Below, piece by piece: positions 17,034-25,108 of a DNA stretch of 64,000 bases. The DNA lies in assembly GCA_017347465.1 (NCBI GenBank), contig AP021858.1:496001-560000 (forward strand), given 5' to 3'. Origin of the DNA: Candidatus Nitrosymbiomonas proteolyticus. Its GTDB lineage: Bacteria > Armatimonadota > Fimbriimonadia > Fimbriimonadales > Fimbriimonadaceae. Each line of letters opens with the position of its first letter. Position 1 is the stretch's first letter. Position numbers and translations under genes: made by a program. The notes under the pieces are model-generated. The model was not told the DNA's origin, made no database searches, and saw nothing but the letters and a program-made list of their open reading frames with translations.

Positions 17034-17175
17034 CCGCCTGGGGGTCATCGGAACTGGGCCCAAGTGCCGCGCCCGAGGCTGAGGAAAAAACCCCCTAAAG
17101 ATGCCGGGACGAATGCCGACAATCCTAACAGGGCCACTCAGCCCAGATTCAAAAACCTGAAGTGGACTGTTAGCG

Positions 17176-17955
17176 ATGAGAGTTCAAGACGTGGAGTGCA
17201 AACTGGCGCAAGGCCAGATCCAGCGATACCTCGCCGGGGAGTCGCTATCGGCAACCGCGACCCGGCAGCTCCGCGACCACATCCACGAATGCGCCCGATG
17301 CTCGGAACTCGTTGCGACGCGGAAGCGAGCTTTGGAGTCGATGGTCGCCGTCGGTTCGGCCGTCGTCCAAATGGAAGAACCCGAAGCCGCGCCTGAGCCT
17401 GAAACTACGCCTCAGGCCGACCCTGCTCAGACGCTTCTCGATTTCGTGCGTCAGAAGGCAACTGCCTTCGCCCCGCAGCAGCCCCAACCGGAAGATCGAC
17501 CCAAGAGCCGCATCCACTGGAAGCCGCTCGCATGGTCTACCGCGCTCGCCCTCGTTCTGATCGTGATGTCGCAAATCTCGCGCGACCCCACAAGGCTCTT
17601 TGGCGATCGCGCGTCGGAAGTTTCTCTTAGCACCCCCTCGAAAGCGGCCGAAGTTGACACGGCCGCGACCTCTCAGGGAAGCAGTACGGACGGTCCGCAG
17701 GAACCTTCGCCGGAACCTGCGCCGTCCTCTGCTCTCACCGCGGCGAACCCCTCGCCCGCAGAGGCTAAAGCCGCCTCACCCAACGTCTCCGAGACCCCGA
17801 ATTCGAGCGAGCCTGCCGCAGGCGCCTCGTCCGAAGCAACCAGACAGCCGCAGCCCCGCCTCAAGCCGAAGACTGCCGCCGCACAGCCCGCAACCGGTCC
17901 TGCCGCCAGCTCGATCCGGGTCTATGACGCCAGTGGCAATCCGATTTCCCGTTGA
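17176..17955 (+). CDS. zinc-finger (ZAS-like) single-pass membrane protein
   Basis: The 259-residue protein begins with a zinc-binding anti-sigma-type helical domain: '[28 protein letters not shown]' contains the HxxxCxxC motif (H40, C44 and C47, approximately). An acidic linker leads to one membrane helix ('[17 protein letters not shown]', about 115-132). The outside is a long Ala/Pro/Ser/Glu-rich disordered region ending '[14 protein letters not shown]'. The head looks like an anti-sigma factor, but no sigma gene is adjacent; the next gene encodes an exported STN-repeat protein 28 bp downstream, probably co-transcribed. It may serve as an anchor or envelope sensor. Function unproven. Confidence 0.65.
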   Translation: MRVQDVECKLAQGQIQRYLAGESLSATATRQLRDHIHECARCSELVATRKRALESMVAVGSAVVQMEEPEAAPEPETTPQADPAQTLLDFVRQKATAFAPQQPQPEDRPKSRIHWKPLAWSTALALVLIVMSQISRDPTRLFGDRASEVSLSTPSKAAEVDTAATSQGSSTDGPQEPSPEPAPSSALTAANPSPAEAKAASPNVSETPNSSEPAAGASSEATRQPQPRLKPKTAAAQPATGPAASSIRVYDASGNPISR

Positions 17956-17983
17956 TCTCGAACGACCCACCAGGAGGAACCCC

Positions 17984-18637
17984 ATGAAACTCGCAGCCCT
18001 CACTCTCGCAACCCTCGTTTTGGGAGCGATCGCGTTCGCCCAAGAAGAAGCCACCGTTCAGGGCGGGGCTACCGGAACCGTTTCGATTCATTCGAAGGGC
18101 GCGGATGTCCGCAACGTCATCCACGACCTCTTTCAGCAAGTCGAACGAAACTACGTACTCGAACCCAACGTGCGCTTCGTTCTGTATCTCTCGCTCAACG
18201 ATCTTGAGTTTGAGGAAGCGCTGCAACTCGTGTGCAAGCTCTCCAGCCTCGACTATGAGATTCAGAACGGCATCTACTTTGTCGGCAAGAAGAAGGTCGG
18301 ATCGGGTTCTCCGGCAACGCAACCCACCACCCAACCCCTCAAGCCGAAAGGCAAGCTCGACCCGGCGGTGCTCAACAAGCGGGTCACGACTCGGTTCGAC
18401 AAGATCGACCTTCGCCAGTTGATGACCGAACTCGGCAAGCAAACGGGAATCTCGATCGAAGTGGACGCTACCGTGCCGAGTTACAAACTCGACGCCTATC
18501 TCATCGACACCTCGCTGAAATATGCGCTCGACGTGATTACCGAAGCGACGAAGCTCAAGTTCGAGTTCACCGACAACCTCTCGATCCGCTTAGCCAAGGC
18601 CGAGAAGGTCGGCGTTTCGCTGGTGTCGGGCTCCTGA
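17984..18637 (+). CDS. exported protein with two STN/secretin N-domain-like repeats
   Basis: The product has 217 residues and a strong Shine-Dalgarno (AGGAGG, 7 nt before ATG 17984). A signal peptide ('MKLAALTLATLVLGAIAFAQ') is followed by two similar about 75-residue modules. The first, 'SIHSKGADVRNVIHDLFQQVERNYVLEPNV' to 'LEFEEALQLVCKLSSLDYEIQNGIYFVGKK', and the second, 'TTRFDKIDLRQLMTELGKQTGISIEVDATV' to 'SLKYALDVITEATKLKFEFTDNLSIRLA', have the beta-alpha-beta pattern of STN domains found at the front of secretins and TonB receptors. No secretin beta-barrel follows. It may be a periplasmic adaptor for a secretin or pilus machine encoded elsewhere (inference). Confidence 0.7.
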   Translation: MKLAALTLATLVLGAIAFAQEEATVQGGATGTVSIHSKGADVRNVIHDLFQQVERNYVLEPNVRFVLYLSLNDLEFEEALQLVCKLSSLDYEIQNGIYFVGKKKVGSGSPATQPTTQPLKPKGKLDPAVLNKRVTTRFDKIDLRQLMTELGKQTGISIEVDATVPSYKLDAYLIDTSLKYALDVITEATKLKFEFTDNLSIRLAKAEKVGVSLVSGS

Positions 18638-18678
18638 TTCGACCCGTAGGGAATCCCTGGATCGATAGCTCCTCAGCA

Positions 18679-18715
18679 GGGGGTTTCGCGCCGTAGCGAG
18701 CCCCCTCGCGCTTTT
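18679..18715 (+). terminator. intrinsic terminator after the STN-protein gene
   Basis: GGGGG-TTT-CGC at 18679-18689 pairs with GCG-AG-CCCCC ending at 18705, giving an interrupted GC-rich hairpin followed by a short CTTTT (18711-18715). It separates the 17176-18637 pair from yebC. Confidence 0.45.
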
Positions 18716-18735
18716 CCCCGTGCCAGAATGAGGAA

Positions 18736-19479
18736 ATGGCTGGCCACTCCAAGTGGAAGAACATTCGGCTTCGCAAGGGCAAGCAGGACGCGATTCGCGG
18801 CAAGCTGTTTACCAAGTTGAGCCGCGAAATCATCGTCGCAGCGCGGATGGGGGGAGGGGACCCCTCCGGCAACCCTCGGCTCCGACTGGCGATCTCCAAA
18901 GCTCGCGAGGCGGCGATGCCCAGCGACAACGTCGAGCGAGCGATCAAACGAGGAACCGGCGAGACCGAGGGCGCGGCCTACGAAGAGGTGACCTACGAGG
19001 GATACGGCCCGGGCGGAGCGGCACTTATCGTCGAGTGTTACACCGAGAACCGCAACCGGACCGTCGCCGACCTGCGGCACGCGTTTTCGAAGAACGGGGG
19101 CAACCTCGCCGAGAACGGATCGGTCGCATGGCGATTCAAGTACATCGGCGAGATCATCGTGCCGCCCGACGGGATCGACGAAGAGGAGTTCACCCTTGCG
19201 GCGATCGACGCGGGTGCCGACGATGTCGTGCGCGATGACGACGGCTTCAACGTATACACCTCGATCGAAACGCTCCACAGCACGAACGAAGCCCTGGAAA
19301 CGGCGGGGTACAAGCCCGTGGAGGTGGGACTCACCTACCTTCCCGCAGATAAGGCAGAACTCTCCGATTCCGACGCAAGGCGGCTCCTCAACCTCATGGA
19401 GATGCTCGAAGACCTCGACGACGTCAAGGAAACGTACGTCAACGTCGAGATCACAGACGACATGATGGACGACGCATGA
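18736..19479 (+). CDS. yebC: YebC/PmpR family protein (TACO1 homologue)
   Basis: The 247-residue protein starts with the invariant 'MAGHSKWKNIRLRKGKQD' and has the family motifs 'KLSREIIVAARMGGGDPSGNPRLRLAI', 'MPSDNVERAIKRGTGE', 'YEGYGPGGAALIVECYTENRNRT' and 'GSVAWRFKY'. YebC proteins were long annotated as transcription regulators; recent work supports a role in translation of difficult stretches such as polyproline and in mitochondrial COX1 translation. It is first of four genes joined by overlaps or a 2-bp gap. A CAGAAT element ends 6 nt before the ATG. Confidence 0.96.
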   Translation: MAGHSKWKNIRLRKGKQDAIRGKLFTKLSREIIVAARMGGGDPSGNPRLRLAISKAREAAMPSDNVERAIKRGTGETEGAAYEEVTYEGYGPGGAALIVECYTENRNRTVADLRHAFSKNGGNLAENGSVAWRFKYIGEIIVPPDGIDEEEFTLAAIDAGADDVVRDDDGFNVYTSIETLHSTNEALETAGYKPVEVGLTYLPADKAELSDSDARRLLNLMEMLEDLDDVKETYVNVEITDDMMDDA

Positions 19480-20567
19480 ATGAGCGCCCCCAGGTTCCCA
19501 TCGTCACCTTACTCCTGATCGTCGCCAACATCGGCGTTTCGTTCGTCCTGACGTGGCAGCCCGAATTGCTCGAGCGCTTCGCCTTCGATCCTTTGCAGCC
19601 TTCCTTCCAAACGGCCTTGACGAGCCTGTTTCTTCATGTCAATACCGTCCACCTGCTTGGCAACATGGTGTTTCTGGCCGCGGTCGGCCCCGCCGTCGAG
19701 CAAGCGGGAAGCTCGTGGCGGCTGGCGCTCACCTACCTTGCGGGGGGCCTCTCGGGGATCGGCGCCCACTGGGCGCTCGAAGGGCGCAACGCTGACCCGA
19801 GCCCCGTCGTGGGGGCGAGCGGCGCGGTGGTGGCGTGCGTGGCCTATTATAGCGTTCGATATAGCTTCATTAAGGTGCCTCTCGCCCCGAAAGTGAACGT
19901 GAGTATAGTGTTCGTTACAGCCGCTTGGCTGGTCATGCAGGTGGCTTCGGCCTTTGTGAACATCGGGGCTACCCTCCCTTCGCAGGCGTATTGGGCTCAC
20001 GGAGGAGGGTTTGCCGCCGGCCTGATCTTGAGCCTGTTCTTCCGCGCTCCGAAAGAGGCCCGCCTCCAACAAGGCCGCGCGATGATCGCAAGGCTCGGCG
20101 AGCGCAGTCCGGGCGCGACCTTGTCGGCCGCCGAACAGCACCTGGCCGAGCACCCGACGGACCTTATCGCTTTGCGAAATCTGGCCGACGCGAAGGCGCA
20201 GGTCAACGATGTCGAGGGGGAGTCCGAGGCGCTTTGCGGCCTTCTCGACGCTCTCCCGGAGTCGCAACAACCGGAAATCGCCCTTCGCCTTAAGGCCATT
20301 GGGCGGCTCGATCGGCTCCCCTCCCTGCGTCGAGCGCTGATGGCCGAACGTATGAAGGAATCGAACCCCGAGGCGTCGGTTGCGCTTCTGGAGAGCATTG
20401 TGGGTTGCGCCGACGACCCTCAACGGCCCGAGGCGCTTTATTCGCTCGCATTGCTCCTCAACGGCGACGATCCCAAGCGTTCCCAAGCGTTGAGGGACGA
20501 ACTGAAGGCGGAGTACCCGATGCACCCGGCTTCTGAACGGGCGCGTCTCAGGGAGTTGGAGTCTTGA
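19476..20567 (+). CDS. rhomboid intramembrane serine protease with C-terminal helical repeats
   Basis: The 363-residue protein has six or seven membrane helices in the first 200 residues. Rhomboid residues are visible: 'HVNTVHLLGNMVFLAAVGPAVEQ' in the L1/TM2 region, the nucleophile motif 'PVVGASGAVVACVAYY' (GASG) and the catalytic His in 'AYWAHGGGFAAGLIL'. The C-terminal 150 residues are soluble with TPR-like spacing ('LSAAEQHLAEHPTDLIALRNLADAKAQ'). Rhomboids cut substrates within or near their transmembrane helices; the substrate is unknown. It overlaps yebC by 4 bp (ATGA) and the acyltransferase by 4 bp. Confidence 0.9.
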   Translation: MNERPQVPIVTLLLIVANIGVSFVLTWQPELLERFAFDPLQPSFQTALTSLFLHVNTVHLLGNMVFLAAVGPAVEQAGSSWRLALTYLAGGLSGIGAHWALEGRNADPSPVVGASGAVVACVAYYSVRYSFIKVPLAPKVNVSIVFVTAAWLVMQVASAFVNIGATLPSQAYWAHGGGFAAGLILSLFFRAPKEARLQQGRAMIARLGERSPGATLSAAEQHLAEHPTDLIALRNLADAKAQVNDVEGESEALCGLLDALPESQQPEIALRLKAIGRLDRLPSLRRALMAERMKESNPEASVALLESIVGCADDPQRPEALYSLALLLNGDDPKRSQALRDELKAEYPMHPASERARLRELES

Positions 20568-21235
20568 AGAACTGGTGGCGGCGGGTTCGGCCCAGGGTGC
20601 TTGGCGGGCTCGCCGCATTGTTTATTCGATTGCTGGGGGCCACCTTTCGCATCACGACCCTGGGCGAAGTTCCCGTGCAAGAACCAGGAAAGGGCATGAT
20701 CCTCTGCGTGTGGCACGCCCTGACGCTTCCCTCTGCCCAGAAGCACAAGCACAAGGGCATTTGGGCGCTCTTCAGCCTTTCAAGGGACGGAGAACTGCAA
20801 TCCAAGGTGTTTCAGGGTCTGGGCTACCGGGTGATTCGGGGGAGCACGGGCCGAGGGGGGGCGCGCGCGCTCGTCGAGTGCATTAGGGTCCTGAAGCAAG
20901 GCGATGTCATGGCCATCACTCCAGACGGCCCACGTGGCCCCGATCGGAAAGTGCAGCCAGGGGTACTCGTGATGGCGCAAAAGTCCGGCGCGATGCTGGT
21001 TCCTCTCGCCGCTGCCGCACGACCCTGCTGGTTCGCTCCCTCGTGGGACCGCTATGTCATCCCGTTTCCGTTCGCAAGGGTCGTCATTGCTTATGGCAAG
21101 CCGATCGAAATCGCCGAGGACGCGGGGGAGGAAGGGATTTCCAGGGCGCACGAGGCCCTCCAGAGCGCTTTGGAAGGCGTCGAAGAACAGGCCTGGTCCT
21201 CGCTCGGAGTCAAGCCCAAAAGGGGCAGGGCGTAG
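20564..21235 (+). CDS. DUF374 lysophospholipid-acyltransferase-like protein
   Basis: The 223-residue protein carries acyltransferase signatures: 'GMILCVWHALTLPSAQKHK' (the catalytic His of the HX4D-like block in DUF374), 'LGYRVIRGSTGRGGARALVECIR', and the substrate-binding block 'DVMAITPDGPRGPDRKVQPGVLVMAQKSG'. One hydrophobic N-terminal segment suggests inner-membrane association. DUF374 proteins resemble LpxL/PlsC-type enzymes and probably acylate a lipid. Start TTG 20564 overlaps the rhomboid stop (TTGA). tatD begins 2 bp after its stop, so yebC to tatD is one operon. Confidence 0.85.
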   Translation: MKNWWRRVRPRVLGGLAALFIRLLGATFRITTLGEVPVQEPGKGMILCVWHALTLPSAQKHKHKGIWALFSLSRDGELQSKVFQGLGYRVIRGSTGRGGARALVECIRVLKQGDVMAITPDGPRGPDRKVQPGVLVMAQKSGAMLVPLAAAARPCWFAPSWDRYVIPFPFARVVIAYGKPIEIAEDAGEEGISRAHEALQSALEGVEEQAWSSLGVKPKRGRA

Positions 21236-21237
21236 GG

Positions 21238-22008
21238 ATGTCCGGGCTGTTCGACACTCATTGCCACCTCAATTTGGAGGAGCATTTTCCTTCACCGGAG
21301 CAGGAGATTCGGTTGGCGCACGAGTCAGGGGTCGAACGGCTCTGCGTGGTGGGTATCGACGTGGCATCCAGTCAGCGGGCCTTGGAGCTCGCTGAGGGTC
21401 ACGAGGGGGTCTATGCGATCGTCGGCTGGCACCCCTCGGGGGCAAATGAGTTCTCTCCAAAGGCAATCGACGATCTCGAACGCTTGGCGGGCGACCCGAA
21501 TTGTGTCGCGGTGGGCGAAATCGGCTTGGACTTCCATTGGAAGACCGCGACGTTCGAAGAACAAAAGTCGTGTCTCGACGCGCAACTCGACCTAGCGCGT
21601 CGGCTCGGCAAACCGGTGGTGTTCCACTGCCGCGAGGCTTATCCCGAACTCCTTGCAGCCCTCGAATCCCGCGATCCCTGGCCCTACCTGTTCCACTGCT
21701 TTTCGGGCTCCGCCGACGATCTTGGACGGGCGCTCCGACTGGGGGCCAAGCTGGGGGTCGACGGACCGGTGACCTACCCCAAAGCGACGGAACTCCGCGA
21801 ACTCTTAGCGAGCTCTCCCCGCGACGCGTGGGTGCTGGAGACCGACAGCCCCTACCTATCACCCGTGCCGTTTCGTGGGAAGCCGAATCGCCCCGCGCAC
21901 CTGCGCTGGGTCGCCGAAGAGGTCGCGCGGGTTTGGCGCGCCGACTTCGAAGAGGTCGCTGAACAAACGACGCGAACGGCGTGCGAGTTCTTTGGAATCA
22001 GCGTCTGA
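21238..22008 (+). CDS. tatD: TatD-family metal-dependent DNase
   Basis: The 256-residue product begins 'MSGLFDTHCHLNLEEHF' (metal-binding HxH) and contains 'VGWHPSGANEF', 'CVAVGEIGLDFHW' (metal-bridging Glu), 'LGKPVVFHCREAY', 'PYLFHCFSGSADDL' and 'AWVLETDSPYLSPVPFRGKPNRPAHL'. These are the TIM-barrel metal ligands of the TatD hydrolase family, Mg-dependent 3'-5' exonucleases linked to repair of oxidised DNA. ATG 21238 lies 2 bp after the DUF374 stop. It is the last gene of the yebC operon and converges on the gene ending at 22025. Confidence 0.95.
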   Translation: MSGLFDTHCHLNLEEHFPSPEQEIRLAHESGVERLCVVGIDVASSQRALELAEGHEGVYAIVGWHPSGANEFSPKAIDDLERLAGDPNCVAVGEIGLDFHWKTATFEEQKSCLDAQLDLARRLGKPVVFHCREAYPELLAALESRDPWPYLFHCFSGSADDLGRALRLGAKLGVDGPVTYPKATELRELLASSPRDAWVLETDSPYLSPVPFRGKPNRPAHLRWVAEEVARVWRADFEEVAEQTTRTACEFFGISV

Positions 22009-22024
22009 CGGATCGCTCGCCGAG

Positions 22025-22438
22025 CTACCCGCCCTCTCCCGCGGAGCCATCCGGGGGTGGATCGGCCGGGGGTGGTTCGGTGGGAGGCGGTTCGTTAGGG
22101 GGTTCGCCGCCGGGTGGTTCCTCGTCGGGCGGCGGGACGTCGTCACTTTCAGGGGGAATCTCCGGCTCAGGGGTCCTTTCGACCGTTCGAACCGGGGCAA
22201 CCCGCTTGATCGGCTTCGAACTCACCTCGACGTCCGGCCCTTGAGCGCCGCCCGAGGTCGGTTCGGGCTCGGCTCCGTCTTCCTCTTCCAACTCCGGGCT
22301 GGCAAGTGCGGGGCGTTCGAGTCCTTCGACGTTGCCAATTCGGGGCCCAACGACGAAGAAACCGAGGGCAGCGAGTCCGACCGGAATGACGAACCACTTC
22401 ACTAGAGACTTGAGTACCGCCGCCGATTGTCGTGGCAT
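22025..22438 (-). CDS. single-pass membrane protein with Pro/Glu-rich tail
   Basis: The 137 residues have a short basic N-terminus and one membrane helix ('WFVIPVGLAALGFFVVGP', about 15-32), then a low-complexity tail that becomes almost purely Pro/Glu/Gly/Asp ('EEPPGGEPPNEPPPTEPPPADP'). There is no recognisable domain. An extended acidic-proline stalk could span the periplasm as in TonB-like proteins, but no TonB C-terminal domain is present. The gene is likely real: TACAAT lies exactly 6 nt upstream of the ATG and coding composition is consistent. Function unknown. Confidence 0.55.
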   Translation of the reverse strand: MPRQSAAVLKSLVKWFVIPVGLAALGFFVVGPRIGNVEGLERPALASPELEEEDGAEPEPTSGGAQGPDVEVSSKPIKRVAPVRTVERTPEPEIPPESDDVPPPDEEPPGGEPPNEPPPTEPPPADPPPDGSAGEGG

Positions 22439-22444
22439 TGGCGT

Positions 22445-22450
22445 ATTGTA
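22445..22450 (-). promoter_or_regulatory. TACAAT -10 element, Pro-rich membrane protein
   Basis: TACAAT on the minus strand, then ACGCCA, then the ATG at 22438: a 6-nt gap, the modal spacing of the leaderless class in this window. Confidence 0.55.
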
Positions 22451-22552
22451 GCAGAGGTAATCTCGTCAGCCCCTGTAGCGAGTTCCCGAGCGGCTCGGGC
22501 CTGAATCGCCCTCCACTCGGGCCGCAACCACCTTCAAGTCAATCGTCACCCG

Positions 22553-24346
22553 ATGCCTGCCACGATCCGAGAGAGTTCGATCCGCCTCAGGTTCCCCGAG
22601 GTCGAAGCGTTGTTTCCGCGCCCCGAAGAAGACGGGCCGCTGCCCCATGTCTTCCCCTACCCGGAACTGCGCCTCACCGGGCGAAACGCGGAGCGGGAGT
22701 TGGACATCGTCGTACTCGAAAACGACGCTCTCGAAGTGTGGCTAGCGCCGGACTTAGGGGGGCGGCTGCTTCGCGTCCATCTCAAGGCCGAGGCGATCGA
22801 CCTCCTTTCGGTTCCGGATGAACTCGGCGTTACCTTGAGCAAGGAGGGCTGGCTGTGCGCCGACGCCGGGATCGAATGGAGGGTCGGAGGCAACCCAGGG
22901 CCACTTTCGCTCGGTCCGGTCGATTTCGCCTTGCTTCCCCCAGGGGATCAGTCCGAGCCGGCCAGGGTAGCGATGTTTCAGTGGCTTTACGGCCACGACC
23001 TCAGTTGGAATCTGGAGGTCGCCCTCGATCCCTCGCGCCCTCGGATCGACTTCCAGGGGTCCGTGCTCAATCGCTCGCTTCGCTTTCAGCGGTTTTTCCG
23101 AGGAATCGTGCTCTCGGGATTCGGCCGCGAGTGGCGAGCGAGCCGTCTCCCCGGCGTTGCGGCCGCCAACTTGCGGGAGGGGTGGGCGGTGAGGATCGCC
23201 TGGGGTCCGAGCGACTTCGCCTCCGTACGGTCGGACGAAGGCTCATGCCATCTGTCTCGAAACGTCGAACTCGCTCCCCGACAGGTGGAAACGTGGAAGT
23301 TGAGCCTTGAGTTCGCGCAGATCGGAGTTCCCATCGAGTTTCTCAGCCCCGAACTCGCGGCGACCGGCACAGGCGAGAGCCTCGTCCTCTGGCCCGGCGA
23401 AGTCTCGGGCGAGGGATCGATCCACGTGCTCGACTCCTCAGGCAACGAGTTCGAGAGCCCGATGCCACTCCAGAGCGGAGTCCCCGTCGAGGTCGACGTC
23501 TCCAGGTTCGAATCGGGCGTGCAAGCCCTGGCTTGGAAAAGCGCAGACGGCAGCGTCTACGAGGGGATTCGAGACTCTACGCGTGCCGTAGACCTTAACG
23601 CCGAGGAAGCGAACTGGTGGGACGATTCGCCCCAACCGAGCCGATTCGACAGTTGGGACGGCGGGGAGCTTTCTCAGGACGACGGCGAGGCTTCCCGCTT
23701 GCAGTTGATCGAAGCGACTCGCTGGCCGGAGCTGCGCGGAGGCGCGTGGGTCGCGCTGGCGGCGAGGGCGATGAGGATGGGCGAATGGGATGAGGCGTGG
23801 AGTCATGCGGAGTCTGCCATCGCCCACAACGCCACCGACCCCTTAGCTTGGTGGATGGGTAGCGTGGCGCTCTCAGAGTCTGAGCAACCGGAGATGGCCT
23901 CAGAGGCGCTTTTCACCGCTCACACCCTTTCCCCTTTGGAGCCTTTGCTTCGCGTGGAGGCGTTTCTCCATCAGCCTCACGCGGCAGGCAAAGGTCCGAA
24001 TCCGCTCGCGCGGCCAGCGGCGCAGAACCCACAAACGGCCGTGGGCGTCGCCGCGTTATTGGTGGGAACGGGCCGCCTCGCCGAGGCCTCTCAGTGGATC
24101 GAAGAGGCGCTGCGAGTGGGTGAAATTCCGCTCCTGCGCTACTTGCTGGCGTGGCTGCTGCTTCTCAAAACTCGCCACGCGACCGAAGCGGCGCACCAGG
24201 TTCGCAAGGCCGCCCAAGAGCCCTGGGGTCCCCCTTTTCCTTGGAGAAACGTCGAGGTTCGAGCGATTCGAGAACTCGCCTCGGCGTTCCCGAACGACGA
24301 AAGGCTGTCCGAATGGACGGCTCTGCTGAATCGCAGCCGGGTCTAG
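22553..24346 (+). CDS. DUF5107-like sugar-mutarotase-fold protein with C-terminal TPR region
   Basis: The 597-residue protein has two parts. Residues about 1-340 look like a galactose-mutarotase-type beta-sandwich as in DUF5107 proteins: 'VLENDALEVWLAPDLGGRLLRVH' is the typical opening, with the later aromatic-rich segments 'GPVDFALLPPG' and 'GRVLRG'-like turns. Residues about 390-590 are TPR-like ('AARAMRMGEWDEAWSHAESAIAHNATDPLAWWMGSVAL'). DUF5107 proteins with TPR tails are usually linked to carbohydrate metabolism. The precise substrate is unknown. Its stop codon shares the palindrome CTAG with the stop of the convergent L25 gene. Confidence 0.6.
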   Translation: MPATIRESSIRLRFPEVEALFPRPEEDGPLPHVFPYPELRLTGRNAERELDIVVLENDALEVWLAPDLGGRLLRVHLKAEAIDLLSVPDELGVTLSKEGWLCADAGIEWRVGGNPGPLSLGPVDFALLPPGDQSEPARVAMFQWLYGHDLSWNLEVALDPSRPRIDFQGSVLNRSLRFQRFFRGIVLSGFGREWRASRLPGVAAANLREGWAVRIAWGPSDFASVRSDEGSCHLSRNVELAPRQVETWKLSLEFAQIGVPIEFLSPELAATGTGESLVLWPGEVSGEGSIHVLDSSGNEFESPMPLQSGVPVEVDVSRFESGVQALAWKSADGSVYEGIRDSTRAVDLNAEEANWWDDSPQPSRFDSWDGGELSQDDGEASRLQLIEATRWPELRGGAWVALAARAMRMGEWDEAWSHAESAIAHNATDPLAWWMGSVALSESEQPEMASEALFTAHTLSPLEPLLRVEAFLHQPHAAGKGPNPLARPAAQNPQTAVGVAALLVGTGRLAEASQWIEEALRVGEIPLLRYLLAWLLLLKTRHATEAAHQVRKAAQEPWGPPFPWRNVEVRAIRELASAFPNDERLSEWTALLNRSRV

Positions 24347-24990
24347 CCCTCGCCGCCTGATTCCGACTCGCGTTCCGATTCGCCGCCGACCAATTCCGGT
24401 TCTGCGCCTCCTTCGGTTGGCTCGGCCTCCGACTCAACTTGGACGACGATCGGCGCGATGGTCGCGATCGTGGCGTCGAGCGGCGTGAGAACCTCCAGCT
24501 TGTCCGAAATCGTAAGGTCGCTTACCGAGGCCGAATGGTTCATTTCGAGGCCGGAAATGTCGATTTCGAGCGAATCGGGCAGGTCTTGGATCTGGCCTCG
24601 AACCTTGAGGTGCGTCGTCGGGTGAAGCACGGTGCCTTCCTTCTGCTCGACGGGCGCGGGCGTCCCCACGAAGTGGATCGGAACTTCGACGATGACCACG
24701 TCGGTCTGGCTCACTTCGAGAACGGCCACGTGAAGAAGGCGGTTCGCGACGGGGTCCTTATCGACCGACTTCAGAATCACGCTACGGGGGGTCTTTTCCC
24801 CGTTGATCTGCACCTTGAACTGGCCGAGAGCGCTGGCGCCCTTCAACGCGTCGAGGATGCTCCGCTCCGGAGCTTGCAGGACGACGGTCCCTTTGTTCTT
24901 CTCGATGATCGCCATGGGCGTGATCCCCATGCGACGAAGCTGCTTCGTCGTCGGCCCTTCCGCTCTGGGTTCTGCTTGTAGAATCGACAT
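24343..24990 (-). CDS. rplY: 50S ribosomal protein L25 (general stress protein CTC form)
   Basis: The 215-residue protein is the long CTC type: an N-terminal L25 5S rRNA-binding domain ('AEGPTTKQLRRMGITPMAIIEKNKGTVVLQAPERSILDAL'), a TL5-type beta domain ('HPTTHLKVRGQIQDLPDSLEIDISGLEMNHSASVSDL') and an acidic, Gly/Ser/Glu-rich tail. It binds 5S rRNA. ATG 24990 begins the homologous region; a TAGAAT -10 element lies about 55 nt upstream (near 25047), so it appears leadered. Confidence 0.92.
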   Translation of the reverse strand: MSILQAEPRAEGPTTKQLRRMGITPMAIIEKNKGTVVLQAPERSILDALKGASALGQFKVQINGEKTPRSVILKSVDKDPVANRLLHVAVLEVSQTDVVIVEVPIHFVGTPAPVEQKEGTVLHPTTHLKVRGQIQDLPDSLEIDISGLEMNHSASVSDLTISDKLEVLTPLDATIATIAPIVVQVESEAEPTEGGAEPELVGGESERESESGGEG

Positions 24991-25108
24991 GGTTCGTTCT
25001 CTCCGTTCGCGCAAAGAGTGAGCGCATTCACCGGAGCCCAAGATTCTACCCCAAGCCTCATGGCTTCAGAACCCCCGTCAGATTACCGAGATACCCAGTA
25101 GGAACCGA

